Shown: one piece after another, positions 1 to 9,235 of the stretch
Layout: every line of letters starts with the position of its first letter
Position numbering within the stretch: position 1 is the first letter of the stretch
From: Candidatus Enterococcus testudinis
GTDB lineage: Bacteria; Bacillota; Bacilli; Lactobacillales; Enterococcaceae
Assembly: GCF_002140915.1 (NCBI RefSeq)
Contig: NZ_NGKU01000001.1
Location: forward strand, 1,628,814-1,681,261
Reading direction: 5' to 3'
Length of the DNA: 52,448 nt
Position numbers and translations under genes: made by a program
Notes under the pieces: generated by a model
Told to the model about the DNA's origin: nothing
Database searches by the model: none
Seen by the model: only the letters and a program-made list of their open reading frames with translations

Positions 1-74
1 TATCAGATGTTGTTAGCATATTAAATTCATTCTTAGTTTTCAAATAACTCCAATACAAAAAATTACCGTTCAAA

Positions 75-2348
75 TTAATCAATATTTTTTAGTGATTCAA
101 CAAAGTTTAATTTTTTTATTCTTTGACTAACAAAAAATGTGGTACTTAAAGAACAAACCCAAACAATAATCGAAGCAATTGCAACATTTCTCACACTTAA
201 ATAAGGTGTATAATCAATCTGTATCGTTGAAAAAGTTTGCACATATTGTCCTAGAAACCATGCGCCTGCTGGGATACCAATCAACCAACCAATACTAGTA
301 GTAACAACGTTCTCAATCATCGTGATACGTCTGAGTTCTTTCTTACTAAAACCTAGCACACTGAGGGTCGTATAATCTCTAGTACGCTCGACAAAATTCA
401 ATGTCCCTAAATTGTATAAAACAACAATGACTAGCACCACGGCAAAAGCAATGATCATACTGAATATACCATCTAGACTAGCCACAAAGTCATACGCATT
501 TTGTTTCTGATCAGAAATAGCGATACTAGAAGTCACCATTTCTGTGGATTCAATGTCTGACAATGTCACTTGGTCATCAACAAGTAACGTGTGCGGTGTA
601 AATACTCCGCCTGCCTCTTCCCAAGTTTCTGATAATAAATAGGCTCCTTGATTGGTTTCACTCGTAATGATCCCCTTAATTTCAAATGAAAAGGCTTGAT
701 CATGAAAAGCTGGATAAACATCAATCATATTCCCTTTTTCAAGATTTGCACGTGTAGCAAATCCCTCCGTTAAATAAATTCCTCCATGGTTGATTTGTTC
801 TCCTTCATGGGTTTGCATATGAATAAAGTCTCCCTCATCAATGATCATTAATAATCGGTTGTGACCATCATCAGGAGAATAGCGTGCAGGTAAGATTTGA
901 ACAGCTTGTCCTTCGAACGATTCTTCTAAGAGATCCATTTGGTTGGTATTCAAACGATAATCGTAGGTGAAATCTTCTTGATAAGCTTTGTCTACCAATG
1001 TCTGAATAGACTCTGGCATACCCAATCCTGCCATGATCAGCATCATCCCGCCAGCTACACCAATGATCCCCATTAAAATACGCGTCTTATTCATTGATGC
1101 ATCTCGGATGCCCCAACGGCTTTCATAGCTTACTTTCTCCCATATTTTTTCTGATTTTTCTAAAACTGTTTTTCTTATTCGTTTTTCATTCCCACCTTTA
1201 AGGAAATCAGCAGGCAATCCACTATGGGCTTTACGAGAGGCCAGAAAAGCAGCCAGTGTACAAATCAACAGGACCAACAGACAAACAAGCAAGGATAGAT
1301 AATTATACGAAACTCGCCAATTAGGCATAGCCAACATTGCTTTTTGCGTATCCAAAACAAAATTTGATAATAGTGGAGAAATACAGATTCCGCAGAGCAC
1401 CCCAAATCCACCAATCAGAAACCCATAGCTCGCATAATGTGCGCCAACTTGACGATTAGAAAACCCCAGTGCCTGCAAAACCGCAATTTCCTTTGATTGT
1501 GTATCAATCAAGCGCTTGATTGTCGTATACATGGCCAAAATGGCCAATAGTATAAAGATAAAAGAAAACATAAAGGAGAGATTACGAATCTGATCCACTC
1601 GGTCAAACGCTTCGGAGACTTCATTTAGCGTGTCATGGTCATAGTAAGCGATGTGCCGTTCACCTAAAATCTTTTCGCTTTCAATGCGAAGAGAATGACT
1701 GACACCTTGTATCTCTAGGACATTTGGCAATCCCTTATATCCCAGCTGATGTTCGATTGTTTCCGTAGATACCAGACCATATCCATATTGCAGCGCATTC
1801 GGTGCAATAAACTCTTGTGTACCCGTAAAATATATCCTATCTGAGGATAAAATGAAGCCAGCAATCGTCAAGTCTACTTCATTTTCTGATAGGGTGACTT
1901 GAATCACATCGTTCACACCAAGCTGATTGGCTTCTCCATACGCTTGATTCAACCAGATAAATCCTGATTCAGAGTGGAGCATTTCACCCTCTACCAGATA
2001 AGGAGATGTATGCGCATCTGCTTCAAAGCTCCGAATCGCGATGTTTTTTTCTTTCCCTCCATCGGTAGTATCTTGCACATCAATGCTGTACATTTCAGAT
2101 ACATCCGTTACCCCAGCTACCCCTTTGATCTCAACAACGTCCGCTTCCGTAAAACCAGTGCTATACAACCATGCATCTGCTAATCCTTGTTCAGAGATAA
2201 ATGACTGTAATGTCTTATCTAAACCTCCCCAAACACCTTGCAAACCAACAAAAACCAGAACACTAAGAAATGCCATGAAGAACACTGAAAAAAACTGCGT
2301 CCAATTTCGCTTCAGGTCACGAAATAACTTAATCAGCAAATACTTCAT
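75..2348 (-). CDS. Large MacB/FtsX-type ABC transporter permease
   Basis: This 757-residue membrane protein has two FtsX-like halves. TM1 is at about residues 18-40, followed by an extracytoplasmic domain to about 255 and three TM segments at about 256-370. A second TM at about 425-445 leads to a second outer domain and three final TM segments at about 630-735. This duplicated architecture is typical of permeases that move or sense peptides and lipid-like substrates across the outer membrane face rather than importing nutrients. The start is set at the ATG at 2348, one base after the stop of the ATPase gene and preceded by a GAGAAGAGGG ribosome site; the longer reading frame inside the ATPase gene is rejected. 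It forms a transporter with the ATPase at 2350-3024. The substrate is unknown. Confidence 0.85.
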   Translation of the reverse strand: MKYLLIKLFRDLKRNWTQFFSVFFMAFLSVLVFVGLQGVWGGLDKTLQSFISEQGLADAWLYSTGFTEADVVEIKGVAGVTDVSEMYSIDVQDTTDGGKEKNIAIRSFEADAHTSPYLVEGEMLHSESGFIWLNQAYGEANQLGVNDVIQVTLSENEVDLTIAGFILSSDRIYFTGTQEFIAPNALQYGYGLVSTETIEHQLGYKGLPNVLEIQGVSHSLRIESEKILGERHIAYYDHDTLNEVSEAFDRVDQIRNLSFMFSFIFILLAILAMYTTIKRLIDTQSKEIAVLQALGFSNRQVGAHYASYGFLIGGFGVLCGICISPLLSNFVLDTQKAMLAMPNWRVSYNYLSLLVCLLVLLICTLAAFLASRKAHSGLPADFLKGGNEKRIRKTVLEKSEKIWEKVSYESRWGIRDASMNKTRILMGIIGVAGGMMLIMAGLGMPESIQTLVDKAYQEDFTYDYRLNTNQMDLLEESFEGQAVQILPARYSPDDGHNRLLMIIDEGDFIHMQTHEGEQINHGGIYLTEGFATRANLEKGNMIDVYPAFHDQAFSFEIKGIITSETNQGAYLLSETWEEAGGVFTPHTLLVDDQVTLSDIESTEMVTSSIAISDQKQNAYDFVASLDGIFSMIIAFAVVLVIVVLYNLGTLNFVERTRDYTTLSVLGFSKKELRRITMIENVVTTSIGWLIGIPAGAWFLGQYVQTFSTIQIDYTPYLSVRNVAIASIIVWVCSLSTTFFVSQRIKKLNFVESLKNID

Positions 2349-2349
2349 C

Positions 2350-3024
2350 TCAAACCCTCTTCTCTTTTTCATCGATTGACACGATTTTTCCATCATGTAA
2401 CCGAATCACTTTATCGGCAAACGCAGCAAACTCTGCATTATGTGTGACCATAACTACAGCAGTTTTCGACTTTTTGGCTGCAGCTTTCAACAAAAGAAGG
2501 ATCTTATCACCTGTTTTTGAATCTAAAGCACCCATTGGTTCATCACAAAGCAACAGCTTTGGTTCTTTTGCTAGGGCACGGGCAATCGATACACGCTGCA
2601 TTTCTCCCCCTGAGAGTTGGGCTGGAAAGTTGTTTTTGCGATGTGTTAAGCCAACCTCTTCTAAGTAAACTGTGGCATTGTGCCCATGATGGTGTAATTG
2701 ACCTGCAATTCCGACGTTCTCTAACGCTGTCAAACTAGGAATCAAATTATAAAATTGAAAGACAAAGCCCACAACATCTCGTCGATAGATCGATAATGCA
2801 TGGTCATCATAATCAGTGACATCTGTCCCATTGATCGACATTGTTCCTTGGCTTGCTCTGTCCATGCCCCCTAACAAATTCAATAAGGTGCTTTTTCCTG
2901 ATCCAGAAGGGCCAAGAATCACTGTAAATGCACCTGCTTCGATCTTAACATTTACGTTGTTCAAAGCGATCACTTTCCGGCCCCCTTCTCCGTACAATTT
3001 GGTGATGTTTTTCAATTCAATCAT
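2350..3024 (-). CDS. ABC transporter ATP-binding protein (LolD/MacB type)
   Basis: This 224-residue nucleotide-binding subunit partners the large permease immediately downstream. Walker A (GPSGSGKS) is at residues 38-45, the Q-loop at Q90, the signature LSGGE at 137-141, and Walker B ends in D161-E162 followed by the D-loop. The sequence belongs to the group that pairs with FtsX/MacB permeases (export or peptide-sensing transporters). An AAGGAG ribosome site lies just before the ATG. A terminator-like hairpin separates it from the response regulator upstream, so it may have its own promoter in the roughly 100-bp gap. It could still be a target of the neighbouring two-component system; this is inference. 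Confidence 0.92.
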   Translation of the reverse strand: MIELKNITKLYGEGGRKVIALNNVNVKIEAGAFTVILGPSGSGKSTLLNLLGGMDRASQGTMSINGTDVTDYDDHALSIYRRDVVGFVFQFYNLIPSLTALENVGIAGQLHHHGHNATVYLEEVGLTHRKNNFPAQLSGGEMQRVSIARALAKEPKLLLCDEPMGALDSKTGDKILLLLKAAAKKSKTAVVMVTHNAEFAAFADKVIRLHDGKIVSIDEKEKRV

Positions 3025-3083
3025 TTGTCCGCTCCTTCGATATGATAATTTGTGTTGTTCTAAGCATAAAAAACCACAAAGAA

Positions 3084-3112
3084 AAAAACATCCGTAACAT
3101 CCGAATGTTTTT
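3084..3112 (-). terminator. Rho-independent terminator after the response regulator
   Basis: Read on the minus strand, an 8-bp AAAAACAT/ATGTTTTT stem with a GC-containing loop is followed by a run of T. It sits directly downstream of the response-regulator stop and upstream of the next ABC gene. The stem is AT-rich, so read-through is possible. Confidence 0.5.
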
Positions 3113-3124
3113 GTGCGGGGTTCC

Positions 3125-3724
3125 TCATTTGATCAAATTCAATTTGATTCCTTCTCTAACTGCCCCGATCCGTGTCTGAACTTGCAATTTATTGCAGATA
3201 GACGACACATGACTTTCAACAGTACGGCGACTGATAAAAAGTGCTTGGGCAATATTTTCATTGGTATACTCTTTGGCCACAAAATGCAATACGTTTAATT
3301 CTGTCTGGGTCAAAAATTCATCGTTTTTCTGCAATAAAGTATCCGGAACAATTCGATTCCCATCTTTGACACTCTTGATTGTATTGATCAATTCTTCATG
3401 AGAAGCTTCTTTTCGCATAAACGCTTGCACCCTCAAAGACAATGCCCGTTTGTGTAAAAGCGGTTCATAAAATCCAGAAATCAAGATGATTTTAGGTGGA
3501 TTGGAGATCTCTTGTATAACGGGCACCAAATCGAAGGCGTGGCATTTTTTTAGCCTCATATCCATTATGACGACATCGACTGCATTCATTTTTATGAATG
3601 ACACACATTCCTCTGGATCGGTAAAAGCAGCAAGGACATCAAATGACCTTTCTGATTGCAAAGTTTGGTGTATGCCTTCCAGCACCATTTGATGATCATC
3701 TAACAAGGCGATGGTTGTGTTCAT
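3125..3724 (-). CDS. LuxR/NarL-family response regulator (ComA-like)
   Basis: This 199-residue DNA-binding response regulator has an N-terminal receiver domain with the acidic pair D9-D10 and the likely phospho-acceptor D55 (VIMDMRL). A C-terminal LuxR-type helix-turn-helix lies at about residues 137-195 (LTQTELNVL, then the recognition helix around RRTVESHV). It presumably takes phosphate from the kinase encoded just upstream, whose stop overlaps this ATG in an ATGA, so the two are translationally coupled. Its likely targets are the transporter genes around it, but no binding site was identified. Family and role as a partner are clear; the regulon is inferred. Confidence 0.93.
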   Translation of the reverse strand: MNTTIALLDDHQMVLEGIHQTLQSERSFDVLAAFTDPEECVSFIKMNAVDVVIMDMRLKKCHAFDLVPVIQEISNPPKIILISGFYEPLLHKRALSLRVQAFMRKEASHEELINTIKSVKDGNRIVPDTLLQKNDEFLTQTELNVLHFVAKEYTNENIAQALFISRRTVESHVSSICNKLQVQTRIGAVREGIKLNLIK

Positions 3725-5493
3725 GGAAAGTCTCCTTTCAGAAGTGCTTGCGGTATTTTCAAACGAATCGTTGTCGGTTCTGATTTCATCTCCAACTCCC
3801 CAGCCAATAATGTAATTTTCTCTCTGATCACATGCAAGCCAAAATGAAGATGATTGGTCTCAATTTTCCCATCAAATACGCCATTATCAATCACTTCGAT
3901 GACCATATTTTGTTCCTCCCGATAATTGGTTATCGTGATTTCCGTTGCCTGCCCATGTAAAATACTATTATTGATCAACTCTTTGATTGAACGTAAAATA
4001 AAAATATTCACCGCTGCCGATTCTGATACAAGACGTTCATCGAATGCGAAATGAATCGAAACCGGAAATCGTTGTTCAAATTGAAGGATGATTTCCTTTA
4101 CTGTTTGTGCCAAACCCACCTCTTTCAAAAGCAGCGGATAAATATCTGAACACAGTTCTCGCAAATCATAGATTGTTTCTTCCAAATGAAATTGAATTTC
4201 TTTTGTAGTGATTGCCTGATTTGCTTCGGTACTTCGGATCAGATGAATCATATCTTGAATCACTTGATCATGGATAAAGGTAGCAATCGTTTCTCGTTCC
4301 AGTTCAACGGCTAAAAAAATATCAAAAGAATGGTTCTCTTGTTTTCTGCCGTTTGCTAAAAACATAAGCTCATCAAAAATCGGCAGTAATGTATAAATCA
4401 AAATGACGATATATAACTTGACGATTGCAGCTGGAACAAAAGCAACCAATTCCATACTTGCAAAAACAATCAAGGAAATGATTGCTGTCAAAAGCATAAG
4501 AATCATCTCCCTACTCAATCGATAACGAAATTTTAAGACACGCTGAACCGTCAAATAGTGAAAAATACAAAAGAGTGGCAACAGTAAGAACAATAATAAA
4601 ACCGCATAAGGTGCTGTAGATAGCTTCGGATAACCATAGAAAAAGAACAATGGCGCCAGACAAACAATGGTAACTAATGGAATATTGATTTTTGTCATTT
4701 GAACGGCAGACGACCGTCTCTTCTGTTTTTGCCGCATGAAAAAAGTACATTGCATGCCCATGATTCCTAACAACACCATAATAAAACCAACAGATAGATA
4801 TTCATTGATGACATTTGGCATTGCGAAAATACATACGCTTACACCAAAAAGAACATGCAGCAGCGCAATCAACCATAGCCCTCGCATGAGGCGATGTTGA
4901 TTTGCAGCTGTTTGCCCTTGGCTTATATAGGATTGTCCATATATAGGAAACAAAGAAAGTCCCGCGATCACAACGAGTCGTGAAAGAGCATCCCCAAGAC
5001 TCGAAGGGTAAACCGCCAACAAAACAAATGCCGCTGTTGCGATGCAAAAATAAAACAATTCAGAAGTTCCTGTGTAGATCTGTCGGCGATAAAAAATGAC
5101 CAGAAATAGCATCAGTCCAAGACTTAACAGAAACAAAGAAACAAACCCGCTGTCCAGAGATCCATTCATTGGAAAAACGACTTGCAGCAGACGGCCATTT
5201 CTTTCTATCGTCATTGCTTCCAATTGTTCTGCTACTAGCCAATTTGACAATGGTTGGTGTTGAGCTGCAGGAAGTGAATCAATCAGGAGGATTTTATCTC
5301 CTACTCGGACATCTACCGCTTCCGCTAAACCACCACTATAAATGCGTTGCACGAGCCAATCATTTTCTTGAAGCCGCCCTCGAATCCCAATGTAGCTGTT
5401 CTGCATAGAGAAACTGATACAATAAATGCTGAAAACGAGATATAGACAAACCAGACCGATACTGATTCCTGACCAATACATGCGCGACTTCAA
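3721..5493 (-). CDS. ComP-like sensor histidine kinase with extracytoplasmic PDZ-like domain
   Basis: This 590-residue membrane kinase has TM1 at about 10-30, then a PDZ-like stretch at about 40-110 (RIYSGGLAEAVDVRVGDKIL). Some seven further TM segments reach to about 375. The cytoplasmic HisKA_3-type helix carries the likely phospho-acceptor H408 in an HDQ motif. The ATPase domain shows an N box (ELINN, 505-509), DNG at 536-538 and GLHVIREK at 552-559. The order PDZ, many TMs, HisKA_3, ATPase matches Bacillus ComP, the quorum-sensing kinase, although no ComQ or ComX gene is visible here. The start is a TTG in a TTGA overlap with the ATPase stop, preceded by GAGGGA; an ATG lies four codons later. 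The ligand is unknown. Confidence 0.88.
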   Translation of the reverse strand: MKSRMYWSGISIGLVCLYLVFSIYCISFSMQNSYIGIRGRLQENDWLVQRIYSGGLAEAVDVRVGDKILLIDSLPAAQHQPLSNWLVAEQLEAMTIERNGRLLQVVFPMNGSLDSGFVSLFLLSLGLMLFLVIFYRRQIYTGTSELFYFCIATAAFVLLAVYPSSLGDALSRLVVIAGLSLFPIYGQSYISQGQTAANQHRLMRGLWLIALLHVLFGVSVCIFAMPNVINEYLSVGFIMVLLGIMGMQCTFFMRQKQKRRSSAVQMTKINIPLVTIVCLAPLFFFYGYPKLSTAPYAVLLLFLLLPLFCIFHYLTVQRVLKFRYRLSREMILMLLTAIISLIVFASMELVAFVPAAIVKLYIVILIYTLLPIFDELMFLANGRKQENHSFDIFLAVELERETIATFIHDQVIQDMIHLIRSTEANQAITTKEIQFHLEETIYDLRELCSDIYPLLLKEVGLAQTVKEIILQFEQRFPVSIHFAFDERLVSESAAVNIFILRSIKELINNSILHGQATEITITNYREEQNMVIEVIDNGVFDGKIETNHLHFGLHVIREKITLLAGELEMKSEPTTIRLKIPQALLKGDFP

Positions 5494-6167
5494 GGCATTC
5501 CCTCTTCACTTAACTTCCCATCCCGCATCAATACTTGACGATCACAAGCATCTGCAATCGACTGTTCATGGGTGACGATTATCACGGTTTTGCCCTTTCG
5601 GTGTTCTGCTAATAAGATATCTAAGACTATCTGGCTATTCAAAGAGTCTAGATTACCGGTAGGTTCATCTGCTAAAAGAATGTCAGGTTCATTGATCAAC
5701 GCGCGTGCAATGGCTACACGCTGTTGCTGACCACGAGAAAGCTGATTGGGGTATTTCTTCAGTTGATCTTGAATATTCAAAGACAAACACAGTGCCTGTA
5801 GTTTTAGGGCTTTTGCTTTTCTGATCTTTCGTGGTAAGTATTTTGTTGGCATCAAAATATTTTCTTTGACAGTGTAATCATGAATCAGACCAAAATGCTG
5901 TAAAACAAACCCAATCGTCTGATTTCTTAGTTGTGCTTGTTGTTTGTTATTCAGGTCTTCTGCTTTCAGGTGTTTGATTTGATAACTGCCTTTATCAAAC
6001 TGGTCCAATAAGCCTAATATTCTTAATAAGGTCGTTTTTCCACTGCCAGATTCACCGATAATGGCGATCAATTCTCCTTGATCACAATGAAAGTGTGGTA
6101 AATCAAGAGCTGTACATACCGCCTCTCCCGTTTGATAAGTTTTCTTTACATTCGTTAAATCAATCAT
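5490..6167 (-). CDS. ABC transporter ATP-binding protein with variant signature motif
   Basis: This 225-residue ATPase presumably energises the two small permeases encoded just upstream. Walker A (GESGSGKT) is at 38-45, Q90 is the Q-loop and Walker B ends in D167-E168 followed by PTGNLD. The signature is LSRGQ (143-147) rather than the usual LSGGQ: an arginine replaces the first glycine. The start is the ATG at 6167, 8 nt after GGAGG; an in-frame upstream TTG lies within the ribosome site and is rejected. It overlaps the upstream permease gene by 8 bp and the kinase gene by 4 bp. The MacB-like/bacteriocin-export class is likely but not proven. Confidence 0.9.
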   Translation of the reverse strand: MIDLTNVKKTYQTGEAVCTALDLPHFHCDQGELIAIIGESGSGKTTLLRILGLLDQFDKGSYQIKHLKAEDLNNKQQAQLRNQTIGFVLQHFGLIHDYTVKENILMPTKYLPRKIRKAKALKLQALCLSLNIQDQLKKYPNQLSRGQQQRVAIARALINEPDILLADEPTGNLDSLNSQIVLDILLAEHRKGKTVIIVTHEQSIADACDRQVLMRDGKLSEEGMP

Positions 6168-7434
6168 GCTGATTTCCTCCTTCCCCAAGACTTATCCCTC
6201 CAGTCTTCTTTCGTGGGAAACAATGAAAGTACAAGACGATCAAGACAATCAATAAATAGATTGCGAAATAACTTAGTGTACCAACGACTATCTGGCGCAA
6301 CAACCATTCTTCATTTAGAAATGTTTGAGCCAGAATAGACAGCAGTGCCCAAGCCACAACAAATAGCAGCAAATAACCTGTAATGAGTATCATAAAAATC
6401 TCTGTTTTTGTTGAACCTATTGAGAAATATGCATCATAGGCTGATAGACGTTTTTTATAACTAAAATGAACGATCATCCCTGTTTGTACAGTTGCAAAAA
6501 CAAGCAGCAACAGTAACAAAAGCAGTTGGTTACGATACAAAGAACGATACATATTGATCTCATAATCATAACTAGTTCGATCATTGATAAAAGATAGATA
6601 CCCGTGAGAAAGTCCGATTTCTTTTACCGCTTCTGCGGTGGCTAAATAATCGAGCTTCTTTTCTGCCTCAGCAGGCAACATATAAAAAAAGCCCATCATT
6701 TGTACAGCTAGAGTCGGACTATTGGATTGAACCATGTCTTCCGTTAACGGCATCACAATCATCTTATCTAGTATGATTTCTTCCGTCATGCCTTGCCAGA
6801 AATTCTGTAACGCATGATTGTCGGTCAAAAAGCCTTTTACTGTATATGAACGTTCCACAGTGATGACTAAACCTTCATCATCAACGTCCTCATACGTCTG
6901 CAATAGAAAGTCATCACCTATCTGATAGCCTTCTTGATAATCCGCACCCAGCAGAATCCCGTTTCCTTGAACGGCAAAATCGGTATCATCCAATTGATGT
7001 CCACTGGAAAGATGAAATGCGGCTTTCTCTACCAACGCTTGATTCATGATCATCAGCTGTGGTTGAACCAATGGCTGTCCAAATTGATTTTCTATAGGCA
7101 TTGATGACTCAGAGAATATAAAGGCATCAGCATCTGCAAAATAATCTCCACCTTGCAAATAGTAATAAATATCCTCCCCGAACAGCGCTTTTCCTTCTTC
7201 GATAATAGCCAAGGTATCCTTTGGAGAAATGAAGTCAGTTGAAACATCTACCAAACGGATCGAGGAATCAGAACCAAAGTTTTTGGTGAGGGCTTGTGTA
7301 TGTGCAAGGTATGTTTCATAGGCTTGAAAGAACTGGATGCTGCTCATGATAACAAGGGCGGTCATGACGACCATCGCACCTTTCAACCATAGATGCACCC
7401 CCATCTCTGTCAGGACATAAGTCATTCTTCTCAT
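6160..7434 (-). CDS. FtsX-topology ABC permease, subunit B
   Basis: This 424-residue membrane protein has one N-terminal TM (about 15-36), a large outer domain of about 260 residues, and three C-terminal TM segments (about 305-325, 350-375 and 385-410). The topology is that of FtsX/MacB-type permeases. I cannot place it in a named family; bacteriocin-associated integral membrane proteins are the nearest type I can suggest. The ATG overlaps the stop of the preceding permease gene in an ATGA, so the two small permeases are probably made in equal amounts and act as a heterodimer with the ATPase at 5490-6167. The substrate is unknown. Confidence 0.75.
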   Translation of the reverse strand: MRRMTYVLTEMGVHLWLKGAMVVMTALVIMSSIQFFQAYETYLAHTQALTKNFGSDSSIRLVDVSTDFISPKDTLAIIEEGKALFGEDIYYYLQGGDYFADADAFIFSESSMPIENQFGQPLVQPQLMIMNQALVEKAAFHLSSGHQLDDTDFAVQGNGILLGADYQEGYQIGDDFLLQTYEDVDDEGLVITVERSYTVKGFLTDNHALQNFWQGMTEEIILDKMIVMPLTEDMVQSNSPTLAVQMMGFFYMLPAEAEKKLDYLATAEAVKEIGLSHGYLSFINDRTSYDYEINMYRSLYRNQLLLLLLLLVFATVQTGMIVHFSYKKRLSAYDAYFSIGSTKTEIFMILITGYLLLFVVAWALLSILAQTFLNEEWLLRQIVVGTLSYFAIYLLIVLIVLYFHCFPRKKTGGISLGEGGNQHD

Positions 7435-8474
7435 TCATCCACCTCCATAAACATCGCCGTAACACTGACTTTTCTGACATATAGGATAGAAAGGAGCAAA
7501 AAGACAACCAATAGTCCGACGAATAACACGAAAATGTGGAACAATGCCCACCAACGTTGAAGCAATGTCAAAGGCATGATCCAAGGAAACAGACTGATCG
7601 TGCCGAAGTAAATCACTAATGCCGCAATAAAGGAAGCAGCGCTCAAAAATAAGAACTTCTTAAAGGTATCGATCACTAACTGAATTGTATGGGCGCCGAT
7701 CATTTTCCTGACCGCAAATTCCATTCGCCACAAATCAAAACGTTGATAGTAATGGATGCCCATACAAAGCACGATGACAAGGACCAATAGTAAGAATAAC
7801 TGACGATATTCTGCTAAGATTTGCGAAATATCTTGCTGACTTAAGCTACTTGACTGTTCACTCATTTGACCAATATAAAGACGCTCATCGATCACGGACA
7901 AAATCTCATACAATTGTGTCTGGGCTTTTTCGTAACTTTCACTGCGGACGGTAATCGAAGTGATGTTGGATTGGACACGTGCATCTGTGAACAACATATC
8001 AGAAAACAGAACCAAATGATGATCATAAGGTGATTGAGGCAGTATATCGGTGACGTCAAAGGGCGTATCATAAATAGACAGTTGCTGGTTGCGTATGTCT
8101 TTCGCAACTGATGGATAAGCCTCTTTCCCTGCAATCAAATAATGAGGGACATCAGCTGTTTTTTTTAACTCATTGAATTGCGGGATTGCTTCTTGAGGAT
8201 AGATCATTGTCAACGAAGCTTTTGCGTTGTACCTAGGTAAATAAAACTCAACAATACTCGTATCATCAAGAACATCATCCAATACTTGCTTCATTCTCTT
8301 TGCATCGAATTGTAGGCCTTGAACCTCTATTTTAGCAATGGACTTATCATAAATATTCTGGTAGGTAGAAAAAAATGCCAGTTGTGATTGAATCATTGTA
8401 CTCATCAAAAGCAGCAGCAGAAAACTAATAGTAACAATCGCCCCTGGCAGTAAATGTTGTTTCAGTCTTTTCAT
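7431..8474 (-). CDS. FtsX-topology ABC permease, subunit A
   Basis: This 347-residue membrane protein has the same plan as its downstream neighbour: an N-terminal TM at about 10-30, an outer domain of roughly 190 residues, and three C-terminal TMs at about 225-245, 268-295 and 310-337. A charged stretch follows TM2 (FDLWRMEFAVRKMIG), resembling the cytoplasmic coupling helix seen in FtsX permeases. An AAAGGA ribosome site precedes the ATG. It lies 24 bp after the exported-protein gene and overlaps the next permease by 4 bp. It is probably one half of a heterodimeric permease. Confidence 0.75.
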   Translation of the reverse strand: MKRLKQHLLPGAIVTISFLLLLLMSTMIQSQLAFFSTYQNIYDKSIAKIEVQGLQFDAKRMKQVLDDVLDDTSIVEFYLPRYNAKASLTMIYPQEAIPQFNELKKTADVPHYLIAGKEAYPSVAKDIRNQQLSIYDTPFDVTDILPQSPYDHHLVLFSDMLFTDARVQSNITSITVRSESYEKAQTQLYEILSVIDERLYIGQMSEQSSSLSQQDISQILAEYRQLFLLLVLVIVLCMGIHYYQRFDLWRMEFAVRKMIGAHTIQLVIDTFKKFLFLSAASFIAALVIYFGTISLFPWIMPLTLLQRWWALFHIFVLFVGLLVVFLLLSILYVRKVSVTAMFMEVDE

Positions 8475-8498
8475 AACGATCCTTTCTATTGTTGTTTG

Positions 8499-9131
8499 CT
8501 ACACGATAGCATCTAGAATCAAGGACACCTCCATTTTTTCAGGTGGCAATGGGTGATCAAAGGGATACTTGAAGACAACCAACCATTTGGTTAGATTGTT
8601 TGCTTGATCAAAGAATGGTGTTTCGGTATAAATATCCCACAGGTCTAATGGTAGTTGATCATAGACCGATGTTGCTTGATAAGAAAATGTTTTCTGAGAT
8701 AGATCTCCTTCAATCAAAATATACAAAGGTATCGCGTAAAAACCTTCCGCTTCAGCAAGAAATTTATACTTGTAATTGTCATAATAGCCTAGTCCATCTT
8801 CACTGTGGTAAGAATCATTTTCTAAATCTATGCCTAATCCATAAGCAAATTGCTCATAAATAATACGTGATTGGATTACATCTCCCGACACACCCTCATT
8901 GGATAACGGAGACACGGACGCAGCCGATTTGTCCTTGAGATATATTTTCAAAGTATTGCGTACATATTCATCTACTGTCATGAAGGCATTGTTGACTTCT
9001 GAATCGATTGCTGTAAAGAACTCCTCTTCCTTATCCTGTGGCGCTTCTTGCTTCTCTTTATTTGTCAGAAGAAAAATAAGACTGACAAGTAAACAGAGAC
9101 AGAGAAAGGCAAATGAAAAATATCTTTTCAT
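8499..9131 (-). CDS. Exported or membrane-anchored protein of unknown function
   Basis: This 210-residue protein begins with a basic residue pair and a hydrophobic segment at about 5-23, then a highly acidic, soluble outer domain. The hydrophobic stretch contains cysteines, but I see no convincing lipobox, so an uncleaved anchor is as likely as a signal peptide. I do not recognise the family. It is the first gene of the six-gene operon with permeases, ATPase, kinase and regulator, so it may be an accessory ligand-binding or immunity protein. The ribosome site GGAGG is well placed before the ATG. Its first bases are the ones copied in the assembly artefact just upstream. Confidence 0.7.
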   Translation of the reverse strand: MKRYFSFAFLCLCLLVSLIFLLTNKEKQEAPQDKEEEFFTAIDSEVNNAFMTVDEYVRNTLKIYLKDKSAASVSPLSNEGVSGDVIQSRIIYEQFAYGLGIDLENDSYHSEDGLGYYDNYKYKFLAEAEGFYAIPLYILIEGDLSQKTFSYQATSVYDQLPLDLWDIYTETPFFDQANNLTKWLVVFKYPFDHPLPPEKMEVSLILDAIV

Positions 9132-9155
9132 GTGTATCCTCCATTCGTTTCATAC
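9126..9155. repeat. 30-bp segment duplicated at the artefact (source copy)
   Basis: These 30 bases, covering the ribosome site and first codon of the 8499-9131 gene, recur exactly at 9274-9303 between two transposase adapter sequences. This copy is the authentic one because it sits in its gene. Confidence 0.95.
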
Positions 9156-9235
9156 TGAAAATATCACTAAAACATACTATATCTCATTGATACATTTATT
9201 ATATAGTTTGAATATTTAGATAAGTTATCTTATAT

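Noticed and set aside
5490-9131. Assignment as a lactococcin-972-type bacteriocin locus
   Set aside because: No precursor peptide of that class is visible and the permeases are split differently; only the general ABC type fits.
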